From Lachnospiraceae bacterium UBA1755 (GTDB lineage: Bacteria; Bacillota; Clostridia; Lachnospirales; Lachnospiraceae): DNA of 7,633 nt. The DNA lies in NCBI GenBank assembly GCA_002314805.1, contig DCHJ01000022.1:20897-28529 (forward strand), written 5' to 3'. Both the position numbers and the translations under genes were made by a program. Under the pieces are notes generated by a model. The model did no database searches and was not told where the DNA came from. It saw only the letters and a list, made by a program, of their open reading frames with translations. Shown piece by piece: positions 1 to 6,299 of the stretch. Within the stretch, counting starts at the first letter, position 1, and each line of letters opens with the position of its first letter.

Positions 1-419
1 ATGCCGATAAGCTCATGCATATCAAGCGCCACAGCCCTGCCGTCAAGTTTGGTATAGACCTGATTGCGGCGTGCATCCATGATGGGGATTACAAGCTTAT
101 CCGTGGGACCTGCCCCGTGGATCATGGCATCCAGAGTGGGTACGGCAATGAGCGGCCTGTCAAGCGCAAGGCACAGTCCCTTGGCCGTTGCCGCACCGAT
201 ACGCAGCCCTGTAAAGCTGCCCGGACCTGCAGAGACCGCTATGGCATCAAAGCTGCCGGGATCTGTCTCCGTACGCCTTATGATCTCATCCACCATGGGC
301 AGGAGTGTCTGCGAATGTGTGAGCTTAGTGTTGGTTGTATATTCTGCTATCAGGATATCGTCCTCTGCAATGGCTGCCGATGCAACCAGACCCGAGGATT
401 CAAGAGCAAGTAATTTCAC
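1..419 (-). CDS. tsaB: TsaB, t6A tRNA-modification protein (N-terminal part, gene runs off the window)
   Basis: TsaB is the inactive ASKHA-fold partner that binds TsaD and TsaE in the complex that transfers threonylcarbamoyl from TC-AMP to A37 of ANN-decoding tRNAs in the cytoplasm. Reading leftwards from a GTG at 417-419 gives 139 uninterrupted codons beginning VKLLALESSGLVASAAIAE. The family hallmarks follow: SAGPGSFTGLRIG at about residues 66-78 and PIMDARRNQVY further on. Complete TsaB proteins are about 220-240 residues, so roughly the last 40% lies outside the window. GTG is chosen because it begins the conserved beta-strand (usual form ILAIDTS), no ATG lies in this frame just upstream, and AAGGA (430-434) sits 10 nt ahead of it. 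The start lies inside the 3' end of tsaE, a 20-nt overlap, which suggests translational coupling. In many Firmicutes rimI and tsaD follow; that cannot be seen here. Confidence 0.95.
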   Translation of the reverse strand, partial: MKLLALESSGLVASAAIAEDDILIAEYTTNTKLTHSQTLLPMVDEIIRRTETDPGSFDAIAVSAGPGSFTGLRIGAATAKGLCLALDRPLIAVPTLDAMIHGAGPTDKLVIPIMDARRNQVYTKLDGRAVALDMHELIG

Positions 420-813
420 GGTATTCCATTCCTTTTTCCGGATTCTTTCTGATCACTATGTGACGGGCATCTGCGGGGATGCAGTCCGGTATCTGTGAAG
501 CCCATTCGATGAGGGTCACGCCCTGTCCGAAGAAGTATTCTTCATAGCCCAGCTCGTCCATCTCCGACTCATCCTCGATACGGTATACGTCGTAGTGATA
601 CAGCGGCAGACGCCCTGATTCATAGATATTCATGATGGTGAATGTGGGGCTCGTGATCGGTGATGTGATCCCCAGTCCTTGTGCAAAGCCCTGAGCAAAC
701 ACGGTTTTCCCTACTCCAAGATCACCATCCAGACAGATGATGTCACCCGGCCGTACCTCTCCCGCCAGTTTCTTTGCGTATGCGATCGTATCTTCTACAC
801 TATATGAATCCAT
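400..813 (-). CDS. tsaE: TsaE, P-loop ATPase of tRNA t6A modification
   Basis: TsaE (YjeE/YdiB family) is the ATPase that drives turnover of the TsaB-TsaD complex in N6-threonylcarbamoyladenosine synthesis. The 137-residue product is close to the usual bacterial length of 140-155. Visible motifs are the Walker A loop GDLGVGKT (30-37), the switch-like segment SPTFTIMNIYE (55-65), YHYDVYRI (72-79) and LIEWA (101-105), whose Glu103-Trp104 pair matches the conserved E-W of the family. The ATG at 811-813 is the only reasonable start: three consecutive in-frame TAA codons lie at 823-831. The nearest Shine-Dalgarno-like sequence, AAGGAAG (832-838), is 18 nt from the ATG, longer than usual, so initiation may be weak or coupled to upstream translation. 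The 3' end overlaps tsaB, and tex lies upstream on the same strand. Confidence 0.97.
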   Translation of the reverse strand: MDSYSVEDTIAYAKKLAGEVRPGDIICLDGDLGVGKTVFAQGFAQGLGITSPITSPTFTIMNIYESGRLPLYHYDVYRIEDESEMDELGYEEYFFGQGVTLIEWASQIPDCIPADARHIVIRKNPEKGMEYREITCS

Positions 814-822
814 GGTCTGCTG

Positions 823-891
823 TTATTATTACTTCCTTGTCGTCGTAAGTGAATTACTCGGATACAAGTAACCGAGAATTCCCGCCTTTTA
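823..891 (-). promoter_or_regulatory. tsaE leader: stem-loop, possible short upstream ORF and triple stop
   Basis: The minus strand upstream of tsaE carries an inverted repeat whose arms are GAATTACTCGG (851-861) and CCGAGAATTC (872-881): 10 bp with one bulged base and a 10-nt loop. A second pairing, TTACT with AGTAA, overlaps the first, so two exclusive folds are possible. In the tsaE frame, a possible TTG-initiated reading frame of 12 codons (from 867) ends LTTTRK, followed by TAATAATAA (823-831). Its last codons coincide with the AAGGAAG Shine-Dalgarno-like sequence. The sequences are directly visible; their regulatory role is inferred. No clear promoter was found in this gap. Confidence 0.35.
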
Positions 892-960
892 TCTTAAAAT
901 ATGTGAAGCAACATCTGGTATCCTCTGCACGATGCAGGGGCCTGATCTGCCGGCACTCGC

Positions 961-994
961 ATGAAAAAAGCGGCTGCCGGACCGTGGGTCAGTC
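961..994 (-). terminator. possible weak Rho-independent terminator of tex
   Basis: Immediately after the tex stop, the minus strand is GC-rich (GACC-CAC-GGTC and CGGT/GCCG pairings are possible) and ends in six T residues, corresponding to 964-969. The stem is short or bulged, so this is a weak candidate. A second small hairpin, CCTCTGCA-CGA-TGCAGGGG, lies beyond it at 922-940 and has no U-tract on the minus strand. Confidence 0.35.
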
Positions 995-3037
995 TCAAAA
1001 CAGCATAGTCAGAGATATCCTCTTCTTCTGCAGATCGACCCCGAGTACCTTGACATCTACTATATCTCCGACAGAGACCACCTCAAGCGGATGCTTGATA
1101 TACTTATTGCTCATCTGCGAAATATGGACAAGTCCGTCCTGATGCACGCCGATATCGACAAATGCGCCGAAGTCTATTACGTTGCGGACCGTCCCCTTAA
1201 GGATCATCCCTTCCCTTAAGTCCTTCATCTCCAATACATCTGTACGCAGGATCGGTGCCGGCATGTCCTCACGCGGATCTCTGCCCGGTTTCTTAAGCTC
1301 CCTGGCTATATCGTCAAGTGTGATCTCTCCCACTCCGAGGCGGTCCATAATGGACTGCCTGTCCTCTCCTGCCTGAAGTGCTCTTGCTGCCTCATAGCTC
1401 TCAGGATGAACGCTGGTCGCATCCAGAGGCTCCTTTCCTCCCACAATACGCATGAAGCCTGCGCACTGCTCAAAGGCCTTGGGACCGAGTTTTGGAACCT
1501 TGAGGAGTTCTTTTCTTGATCTGAATCTTCCGTTACTCTCGCGGTAATCAACGATGTTCTTAGCAAGTGCCTTATTGATACCGGAAATATACTGTAATAA
1601 TGATACACTGGCTGTATTAAGGTCTACTCCTACCCTGTTAACACAGTCTTCTACTACTGCTCCCAGCGACTCACCAAGCTTCTTCTGATCCATATCGTGC
1701 TGATACTGCCCCACGCCGATCGCCTTGGGATCTATCTTTACAAGCTCTGCCAGCGGATCCTGAAGTCTTCTTGCCATCGATGCCGCCGATCTCTGACCCA
1801 CATCAAAATTGGGGAACTCTTCTGTCGCCAGCTTGGATGCCGAATACACAGAGGCCCCGGCTTCATTGACGATGACATAGGGCGCCCTGATGCCATCGGC
1901 AATAACCTGCTCGGACTCGCGGCTTGCTGTACCGTTGCCCAGCGAGATGAGATCGACCTTGTACTTTCTGATCATGTCATTGATGATCTTCTGTGATTCC
2001 GCGATCCTGAACTGGGGCGCTGTCGGGTAGATGACCGTGGTATCAAGGACCTTGCCCGTATCATCAACTACGGCGATCTTACAGCCCGTCCTGAATGCTG
2101 GATCCCAGCCGAGCACGGTCTTGCCGGCGATCGGAGGCTGCATAAGGAGCTGATTGAGGTTCTTGCCAAATACCTTTATAGCTCCGTCCTGAGCCTTTTC
2201 AGTGAGGTCATTACGGATCTCCCTTTCAATAGCAGGCTGGATCAGCCTCTTGTAGGAATCCGCAACCGCAGCCTTAAGTATCTCCGCAGTCCTGATATTG
2301 CCGGGATTGGTGATGGTATATTTATTGAGGACACGGATGATATCCTCATCCGGTCCCACGATATCAACCTTGAGGACCTTCTCGTCTTCTCCGCGGTTGA
2401 CAGCCAGTATACGGTGACCCGGGCATTTGCTTACAGCTTCACTGTATTCATAATACATCTCATAGGTCTTGTCCGGATCAAGAGAAGCATCCTTAAGAGA
2501 AGTCTCGATAAGTCCGTAATTATATGTAGCATTACGTATCGCCTTACGGTAATCCGCATTATCAGATATGTTTTCTGCAATGATGTCCGAGGCTCCCTGT
2601 ATAGCCTTGGCATCTGCCGCATCCAGCAGCTCATGCTTTGCCGGATCCTGCTCCATGATCTCAAGTGCAAGCGGCTCGTAGCCTGCCTCCTTTGCTATCA
2701 TTGCTCTTGTACGCTTCTTAGGTCTGTACGGTCTGTACAGGTCATCAACGGCAACAAGTGTAGTGGCAGAAAAGATGGCCTCCTTAAGCTCATCTGTCAG
2801 TTTGCCCTGTTCAGCAATGCTTGCTGCCACCTGTTCCTGCTTCTCCTGCAGATTTCTCAGGTACTTGAGTCTTTCGTCCAGGTTTCTGAGGGTCTCATCG
2901 TCCAGTGAGCCTGTTACTTCCTTACGGTAGCGGGCTATGAACGGGATGGTATTGCCGTCATCGATAAGACCTATGGCTGCCTCAGCCTGGGTGCTTCTGA
3001 TATTAAGTTCTTCTGCTAAAATTTTGATAATGTCCAT
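995..3037 (-). CDS. tex: Tex-family RNA-binding transcription accessory protein
   Basis: Tex is a cytoplasmic nucleic-acid-binding protein related to eukaryotic Spt6, associated with transcription elongation and RNA metabolism. The 680-residue product has the complete family architecture. The N-terminal Tex domain begins MDIIKILAEELNIR and includes GNTIPFIARYRKE (28-40) and DDLYRPYRPKKRTRA (98-112). The YqgF/RNase H-like domain starts at VLGWDPAFRTG (308-318) and contains SLGNGTASRE (365-374). Next come the linker motif YQHDM (445-449), helix-hairpin-helix repeats (about 474-535, including NTAS and KVPKLGPKAFEQCAGF), and a C-terminal S1 domain (about 607-677, FGAFVDIGVHQDGLVHIS). It is slightly shorter than the usual 710-780 residues because it stops just after the S1 domain, without a charged tail. 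The ATG at 3035-3037 matches the conserved N-terminus, although no Shine-Dalgarno precedes it. The gene is divergent from the ATPase gene and upstream of tsaE. Confidence 0.97.
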   Translation of the reverse strand: MDIIKILAEELNIRSTQAEAAIGLIDDGNTIPFIARYRKEVTGSLDDETLRNLDERLKYLRNLQEKQEQVAASIAEQGKLTDELKEAIFSATTLVAVDDLYRPYRPKKRTRAMIAKEAGYEPLALEIMEQDPAKHELLDAADAKAIQGASDIIAENISDNADYRKAIRNATYNYGLIETSLKDASLDPDKTYEMYYEYSEAVSKCPGHRILAVNRGEDEKVLKVDIVGPDEDIIRVLNKYTITNPGNIRTAEILKAAVADSYKRLIQPAIEREIRNDLTEKAQDGAIKVFGKNLNQLLMQPPIAGKTVLGWDPAFRTGCKIAVVDDTGKVLDTTVIYPTAPQFRIAESQKIINDMIRKYKVDLISLGNGTASRESEQVIADGIRAPYVIVNEAGASVYSASKLATEEFPNFDVGQRSAASMARRLQDPLAELVKIDPKAIGVGQYQHDMDQKKLGESLGAVVEDCVNRVGVDLNTASVSLLQYISGINKALAKNIVDYRESNGRFRSRKELLKVPKLGPKAFEQCAGFMRIVGGKEPLDATSVHPESYEAARALQAGEDRQSIMDRLGVGEITLDDIARELKKPGRDPREDMPAPILRTDVLEMKDLREGMILKGTVRNVIDFGAFVDIGVHQDGLVHISQMSNKYIKHPLEVVSVGDIVDVKVLGVDLQKKRISLTMLF

Positions 3038-3053
3038 ACAGCGTATTGTACCA
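3038..3053 (-). promoter_or_regulatory. extended -10 promoter of tex, placing the start site at or next to the ATG
   Basis: Reading the minus strand, TGGTACAAT (3053 down to 3045) is a good extended -10 (TGn plus TACAAT). Only seven bases (3044-3038) separate it from the tex ATG, so the predicted transcript starts at about 3037-3038 and would be leaderless. No purine-rich Shine-Dalgarno is present upstream, which fits. No convincing -35 lies at the right distance. An alternative upstream promoter, TTGACC (3105-3100) with an 18-nt spacer to CATATT, would give a leader of roughly 30 nt that also lacks a Shine-Dalgarno. Confidence 0.5.
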
Positions 3054-3345
3054 CATTTATTGAGTTCAGTGGGAAAATATGCGTAAACTCATCTATGCCG
3101 GTCAATTCTGCTCCGGAATGGTCAGTACTGCAGCTGTGCCGAATCAAGCCCCGGCTTAAGAAGAACAGTGTCTATATGAATATATACGAACCGCGGCTTT
3201 TGACCAGAGCGTTACTGATAAAACCGGAAGTATCTCCGATATGCGCTTCCGATGGCAATGTGGTATGCAAAGTCTATGCACGGACGAATCGTAATTTTTG
3301 CGGGATATCTGCGAAATCATAGCGGAATCATAGTTTTCATTCAGA
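3054..3345. other. divergent intergenic region with no supported gene
   Basis: This stretch separates the tex promoter from the ATPase promoter. A 75-codon open frame at 3095-3322 has no Shine-Dalgarno and no recognisable protein motif, so I do not call it. A hairpin is visible at 3225-3251: CGGAAG pairs with CTTCCG, and inside it TATC-TCC-GATA can pair. No T-run follows, so it is not an obvious terminator. The region may be a decayed gene or simply regulatory spacer; I see nothing that decides. Confidence 0.4.
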
Positions 3346-3374
3346 TTGATAAAAAAAGTGCTTTATGCTAAAAT
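3346..3374 (+). promoter_or_regulatory. sigma-A-type promoter of the AAA/DUF4143 gene
   Basis: TTGATA (3346-3351) and TAAAAT (3369-3374) are separated by exactly 17 nt, and a TG one base before the -10 gives an extended element (TGCTAAAAT). Transcription would start near 3381, leaving a leader of about 52 nt. That leader contains a run of eight T residues near 3410-3417 and the GGAGG Shine-Dalgarno (3424-3428), which is only 4 nt from the ATG. Confidence 0.75.
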
Positions 3375-3432
3375 GACTTTGATTTAATTTGTACTTTAAT
3401 TCAACGTCGTTTTTTTTGCTGTTGGAGGGATT

Positions 3433-4659
3433 ATGGACTATATAAGCCGTGAATTAGAACGCAAATTTTTAAAAATGAATAAGGTATTTAAAGTGGTCCT
3501 GGTTACCGGTGCAAGGCAGGTTGGAAAATCAACTATGCTGAAGCATTTGGCCCGAAACACCGGCAGGACCTTTGTCACAATGGATAATATGAGGAACCGG
3601 GACCTGGCGCACCATGATCCCGAGTTGTTTTTTCATACGTTTAAGCCGCCTTTACTGATCGATGAGGTTCAGAAGGCACCTGAACTTTTTGAGTATATCA
3701 AGCAAATATGTGATAACACCGAAGAGACCGGTCTGTTCTGGCTAACAGGATCTGAAAGCAGAAAGCTGCTGAAGAATGCCGGAGATTCTCTTGCCGGCAG
3801 AGTCTGCGTAATGAAACTATACAGTCTTTCTCTGAAAGAAAAATCCGGAATAACTTCGATCCCGGATATTAAGTATACCTATGAGGATCTGACACAAAGA
3901 GAAAGTTTATTGCCTAAATATGATATAAATCAAATCTATGAACATATCTGGAAAGGCGGAATGCCTGCATTGTCAGGATTTGATGCTGAGCAGATGAATA
4001 GTTACTACTCATCATATATAGAAACATATCTCATGCGTGATGCAGTGGATGACAATGGGATATCCGACACAGAGGCTTTCAGGAGAGTGCTTACGGCTTG
4101 TGCTGCTTTTATTGGGAATCTGGTAAATTATTCAGACATAGCCGCCGCAGGCGGAGTCAGTGTGCCTACGGCAAAGAACTGGATCAGAATACTGCAGACA
4201 ATGGGTATAGTATTTTTGTTAGATACATACTCAAGCAATGAATTAAAGAGATTAGTAAAGACCCCAAAGCTGTATTTTTGCGATACGGGTCTGGCGGCAT
4301 ATTTATCCAGATGGACCAGTAAAGATGTACTCATGAACGGTGCTGCAAGCGGACATTATTTTGAGAACTATGTCATCGGCGAACTGCTCAGGAATAATGC
4401 TTACGGGGAAACAATGGTCAACATGACATATTTCCGGGATACTAACCAGAAAGAGATCGATGTGATTATTGAGGAAAATGGTGTTCTTCATCCCATAGAG
4501 ATCAAAAAAGCCTCAAATCCCGAGAGAAAAACAGTAAAAACATTTGATGTATTAAAAGCATCGGGTAATGAAATTGGCAAAGGGCTGGTCATCTGCATGA
4601 CCGACAGCACTTTTCCTATTGATGAAAACAATTATATGATCCCTGCATCGATACTATGA
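3433..4659 (+). CDS. AAA_14/DUF4143 ATPase with PD-(D/E)XK-like C-terminal end
   Basis: The 408-residue product has the standard architecture and length of the AAA_14 plus DUF4143 family, which is abundant in anaerobic bacteria and archaea and whose cellular role is largely unknown. Walker A is GARQVGKST (26-34), Walker B is LLIDEVQKAP (74-83, Asp77-Glu78), and a sensor-like LTGSESRKL (104-112) and SLAGRV (119-124) follow. DUF4143 signatures include KGGMPAL (174-180), YIETYLMRD (195-203) and TPKLYFCDTGLAAYL (277-291). Near the C-terminus, GHYFENYVIGELL is followed by EIDVII (341-346) and IEIKKA (355-360). The D343...E356-I-K358 arrangement resembles a PD-(D/E)XK nuclease core, as is common at this position in the family; whether it cuts nucleic acid is unknown. 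The ATG is supported by GGAGG and by the usual YI-REL-RK start. The gene runs against its minus-strand neighbours, and its context gives no partner. Confidence 0.93.
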   Translation: MDYISRELERKFLKMNKVFKVVLVTGARQVGKSTMLKHLARNTGRTFVTMDNMRNRDLAHHDPELFFHTFKPPLLIDEVQKAPELFEYIKQICDNTEETGLFWLTGSESRKLLKNAGDSLAGRVCVMKLYSLSLKEKSGITSIPDIKYTYEDLTQRESLLPKYDINQIYEHIWKGGMPALSGFDAEQMNSYYSSYIETYLMRDAVDDNGISDTEAFRRVLTACAAFIGNLVNYSDIAAAGGVSVPTAKNWIRILQTMGIVFLLDTYSSNELKRLVKTPKLYFCDTGLAAYLSRWTSKDVLMNGAASGHYFENYVIGELLRNNAYGETMVNMTYFRDTNQKEIDVIIEENGVLHPIEIKKASNPERKTVKTFDVLKASGNEIGKGLVICMTDSTFPIDENNYMIPASIL

Positions 4660-4720
4660 ACCGGCATATCATCAAAAACCGGAGTACCCGTTTCCATGAT
4701 ATATGTCCACTCAGAGTGTC

Positions 4721-4749
4721 TTGCTTATCCGGGATATTTTTGTTAAAGT
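4721..4749 (+). promoter_or_regulatory. weak possible promoter before the small membrane protein
   Basis: TTGCTT (4721-4726) and TAAAGT (4744-4749) have a 17-nt spacer. Both hexamers are poor matches to consensus. The -10 ends seven bases before ATG 4757, so a transcript from it would be nearly leaderless. Chance occurrence is quite possible. Confidence 0.2.
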
Positions 4750-4756
4750 ATGGGAT

Positions 4757-5122
4757 ATGAAAAATATGAGTAAACCGGCATTGTTTTTTGCCATTGCAGG
4801 AATCATCTGCAACATTCTGATCGTTAATATAGGTGGGATCCCGGTAAGTATTCCTCTCGGGATCTTCGGGATAGCCTTTTCTATACTCTGCAAGGATGCG
4901 GATACCAACAAACTTACCTCACGGGGAAAAGCCGCGCTGATCCTGTCGATCATCGCGCTTGTTTTCGGAATGCTGATTTTTATCATCGCCATATCAACCG
5001 CATACATCCTGTCTGATCCCGAAATGAGCAGGGCTGTTATTGATACTATTAAACCCGTTAAAGATCAGCTGCCGGAAAACATGCTGCAGATGTTTGAGAA
5101 GGCCGGGATATCGCTGGACTAA
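4757..5122 (+). CDS. small membrane protein, DUF4190-like, function unknown
   Basis: I do not recognise a specific function. From the ATG at 4757 the product is 121 residues and begins MKNMSKPALFFAIAG. It has a hydrophobic stretch broken by GGIP (about residues 8-45, probably two helices), a polar loop with KDADTNKLTSRGK, a long third helix (AALILSIIALVFGMLIFIIA), and a soluble tail of about 35 residues ending MFEKAGISLD. This Gly/Ile-rich pattern resembles the small DUF4190-type proteins common in Lachnospiraceae. The start is uncertain. An in-frame ATG at 4703 would add 18 residues atypical of such proteins and has no well-spaced Shine-Dalgarno; ATG 4766 is also possible. The gene follows the ATPase with no terminator between, so the two may share a transcript. 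A hairpin follows at 5148. Confidence 0.7.
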   Translation: MKNMSKPALFFAIAGIICNILIVNIGGIPVSIPLGIFGIAFSILCKDADTNKLTSRGKAALILSIIALVFGMLIFIIAISTAYILSDPEMSRAVIDTIKPVKDQLPENMLQMFEKAGISLD

Positions 5123-5147
5123 TTTACCGCATGTCATACATGATACT

Positions 5148-5185
5148 ACAGCAGGAGGGCGGTCGTCCGACCGTCCTCCTGCTGT
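5148..5185. terminator. long inverted repeat between convergent genes, probable two-way terminator
   Basis: ACAGCAGGAGGGCGGTCG (5148-5165) pairs with CGACCGTCCTCCTGCTGT (5168-5185), giving a 17-bp stem on a 4-nt loop with a single G-U pair. It starts 26 bases after the membrane-protein stop, and the hom stop lies 86 bases beyond its other side, so it can serve both converging transcripts. On the plus strand it is followed by TGTTATTTCG, a weak U-tract. On the minus strand it has no U-tract and one A-C mismatch, so it acts better for plus-strand transcripts. A small palindrome, CATGT-CAT-ACATG, precedes it at 5130-5142. Confidence 0.7.
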
Positions 5186-5270
5186 GTTATTTCGTATCGG
5201 AGAAATGCTGATCTTAAACGATCCGCTTCTGTCATATTCACACACGTACACAAATTTGGTTCCGTCAGGT

Positions 5271-6179
5271 TCAGCCCTGTGCCGCCGGAGTTGTCCTCAG
5301 CACATCCGCGATAACTGCCGCTGCCGTAGGAAGCTTGCCCGCTCCCGGTCCGTAGTACATGGATTTGCCCATGTATTTTGATTCAACAAGGATCGCATTC
5401 ATTACATCGCTCACCGCATACAGCTCATTATCCCTGCCGATAACAGTCGGCTTTACTGATGCCCTGAGCCCGTCCGGAGTCTTCTCCACTACGCCCAGCA
5501 GCTTTATCACCTTGCCCTCAGCCTTAGCGCTGTCAATATCAGCCTTTGTTATCTTCGTAATGCCTTCTGTCGGTATCATCTTATAGTCAGGCATATGACC
5601 GCTGATCAGCCACCCAAGGATCGCGGTCTTCCTGCAGGTGTCCCAGCCGTCCACATCTGCTGAAGGATCGGCTTCTGCGTAGCCGAGTCTCTGTGCCTCC
5701 TTAAGTGCCTCCTCAAAGGATACTCCGTTCAGATCCATCTGCGTAAGGATATAGTTGGTCGTGCCGTTGAGTATGCCGCTTACCCTTGTGATCTCATCAC
5801 AGCGCAGGCATTCGGTGATCACATGGATGATCGGAATACCTCCGCCCACTGATGCTTCAAAAAGAAACTGCACGTTATGAGCCTTGGCCGCAGCAATAAG
5901 ATCCTCTCCGAAAGCCGCAACAAGAGCTTTATTAGATGTAACCACGTTCTTTCCGGCCTCCAGACACTGCTTTACGAACTCATAGGCAGGATGCTCCCCT
6001 CCCATGGTCTCGACCACAGTATCACTGTCGCTGTTAAGCACGTCATTGAAATCTTTAGTAAGCTCCGGTACATCCAGATCCCTGAGGTCCAATACCTTGA
6101 CTATCTCTATCTTATTTGCTTTGGCGATCTCATATACGCCGCTGCCGATCGTTCCATATCCCAATATGCTTATCTTCAT
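5271..6179 (-). CDS. hom: homoserine dehydrogenase, short form without ACT domain
   Basis: This cytoplasmic enzyme reduces aspartate-semialdehyde to homoserine with NAD(P)H, the branch point to threonine and methionine. The 302-residue product shows the nucleotide-binding GYGTIG (7-12), VVETMGG (55-61), the lysine motif TSNKAL (81-86, Lys84), FEASVGGGIP (107-116), GILNGTTNYIL (135-145), and the catalytic stretch YAEADPSADVDGWDTCRK. There, E169, D180 and K184 have the same spacing as the catalytic Glu208, Asp219 and Lys223 of yeast Hom6. The family C-terminal motif YGPGAGKLPTAAAVIADV (276-293) is followed by only nine residues. Most bacterial enzymes have 400-440 residues with a C-terminal ACT domain for threonine feedback; that domain is absent, and no continuation is evident in other frames. 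The ATG is preceded by GAGG 7 nt away. prfB lies upstream on the same strand. Confidence 0.95.
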   Translation of the reverse strand: MKISILGYGTIGSGVYEIAKANKIEIVKVLDLRDLDVPELTKDFNDVLNSDSDTVVETMGGEHPAYEFVKQCLEAGKNVVTSNKALVAAFGEDLIAAAKAHNVQFLFEASVGGGIPIIHVITECLRCDEITRVSGILNGTTNYILTQMDLNGVSFEEALKEAQRLGYAEADPSADVDGWDTCRKTAILGWLISGHMPDYKMIPTEGITKITKADIDSAKAEGKVIKLLGVVEKTPDGLRASVKPTVIGRDNELYAVSDVMNAILVESKYMGKSMYYGPGAGKLPTAAAVIADVLRTTPAAQG

Positions 6180-6211
6180 GATACTTCCTCTTCCTGTTTA
6201 TTATCTATCAA

Positions 6212-6296
6212 CCGGAAACTCAATGCTCTTATCAGATTCCTTTGGAGACATCGCTGCTTAACGAAGTCAAGCCTGCTCAGTCTTAATTCAGTAACG
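6212..6296 (-). repeat. leader repeat, copy A, upstream of hom
   Basis: Read on the minus strand, this 85-nt element begins CGTTACTGAATT and ends TTGAGTTTCCGG, about 33 nt before the hom ATG. It aligns over its full length with the element ahead of prfB (7546-7632), with about 67 of 87 columns identical by hand. The nearly invariant core includes TTCGTTAAG and GTCTCCAAAGG followed by ATCTGAT. GCTTGAC-TTC-GTTAAGC can form a 7-bp hairpin in this copy. Directly upstream sits CGCCG-AAAC-CGGCG (6300-6313, plus-strand reading). It is not a T-box or a riboswitch I can name. Its function is unknown, and a leader RNA, protein site or dispersed repeat all remain possible. Confidence 0.75.
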
Positions 6297-6299
6297 TGG

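Noticed and set aside
832..881. Third copy of the leader repeat ahead of tsaE
   Set aside because: Only short fragments match (CTTGTAT-CG, TTACGACG, GTTACT). The invariant GTCTCCAAAGG core is missing and the spacing differs, so homology is not supported.
1306..1608. Minus-strand 100-codon frame overlapping tex
   Set aside because: It is in another frame of the same strand as intact tex, with no ribosome-binding site or motif.
2414..2908. 164-codon plus-strand open frame inside tex, and similar frames opposite other genes
   Set aside because: They lie antisense to well-supported genes with clear protein families and are shadows of the real coding frames.
3210..3220. CGTTACTGA in the divergent gap, identical to the 5' end of leader copy A
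   Set aside because: The match ends after nine bases and nothing of the conserved core follows; it is most likely chance.
3095..3322. 75-codon open frame between tex and the ATPase
   Set aside because: No Shine-Dalgarno, no recognisable motif, and it overlaps the promoter region; probably noncoding.
4660..4702. Terminator after the ATPase gene
   Set aside because: The gap holds only a 4-bp CCGG pairing without a U-tract, so readthrough to the membrane-protein gene is more likely.
6204..6254. A 16-codon upstream ORF (MSPKESDK...) inside leader copy A
   Set aside because: In copy B the ATG is ACG and the frame stops after eight codons, so the peptide is not conserved; there is also no good Shine-Dalgarno.
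6212..6296. T-box or amino-acid riboswitch ahead of hom
   Set aside because: The T-box antiterminator motif (GGTGG-ACCGCG type) is absent, no terminator hairpin with U-tract precedes the gene, and no lysine or SAM riboswitch signature is visible.
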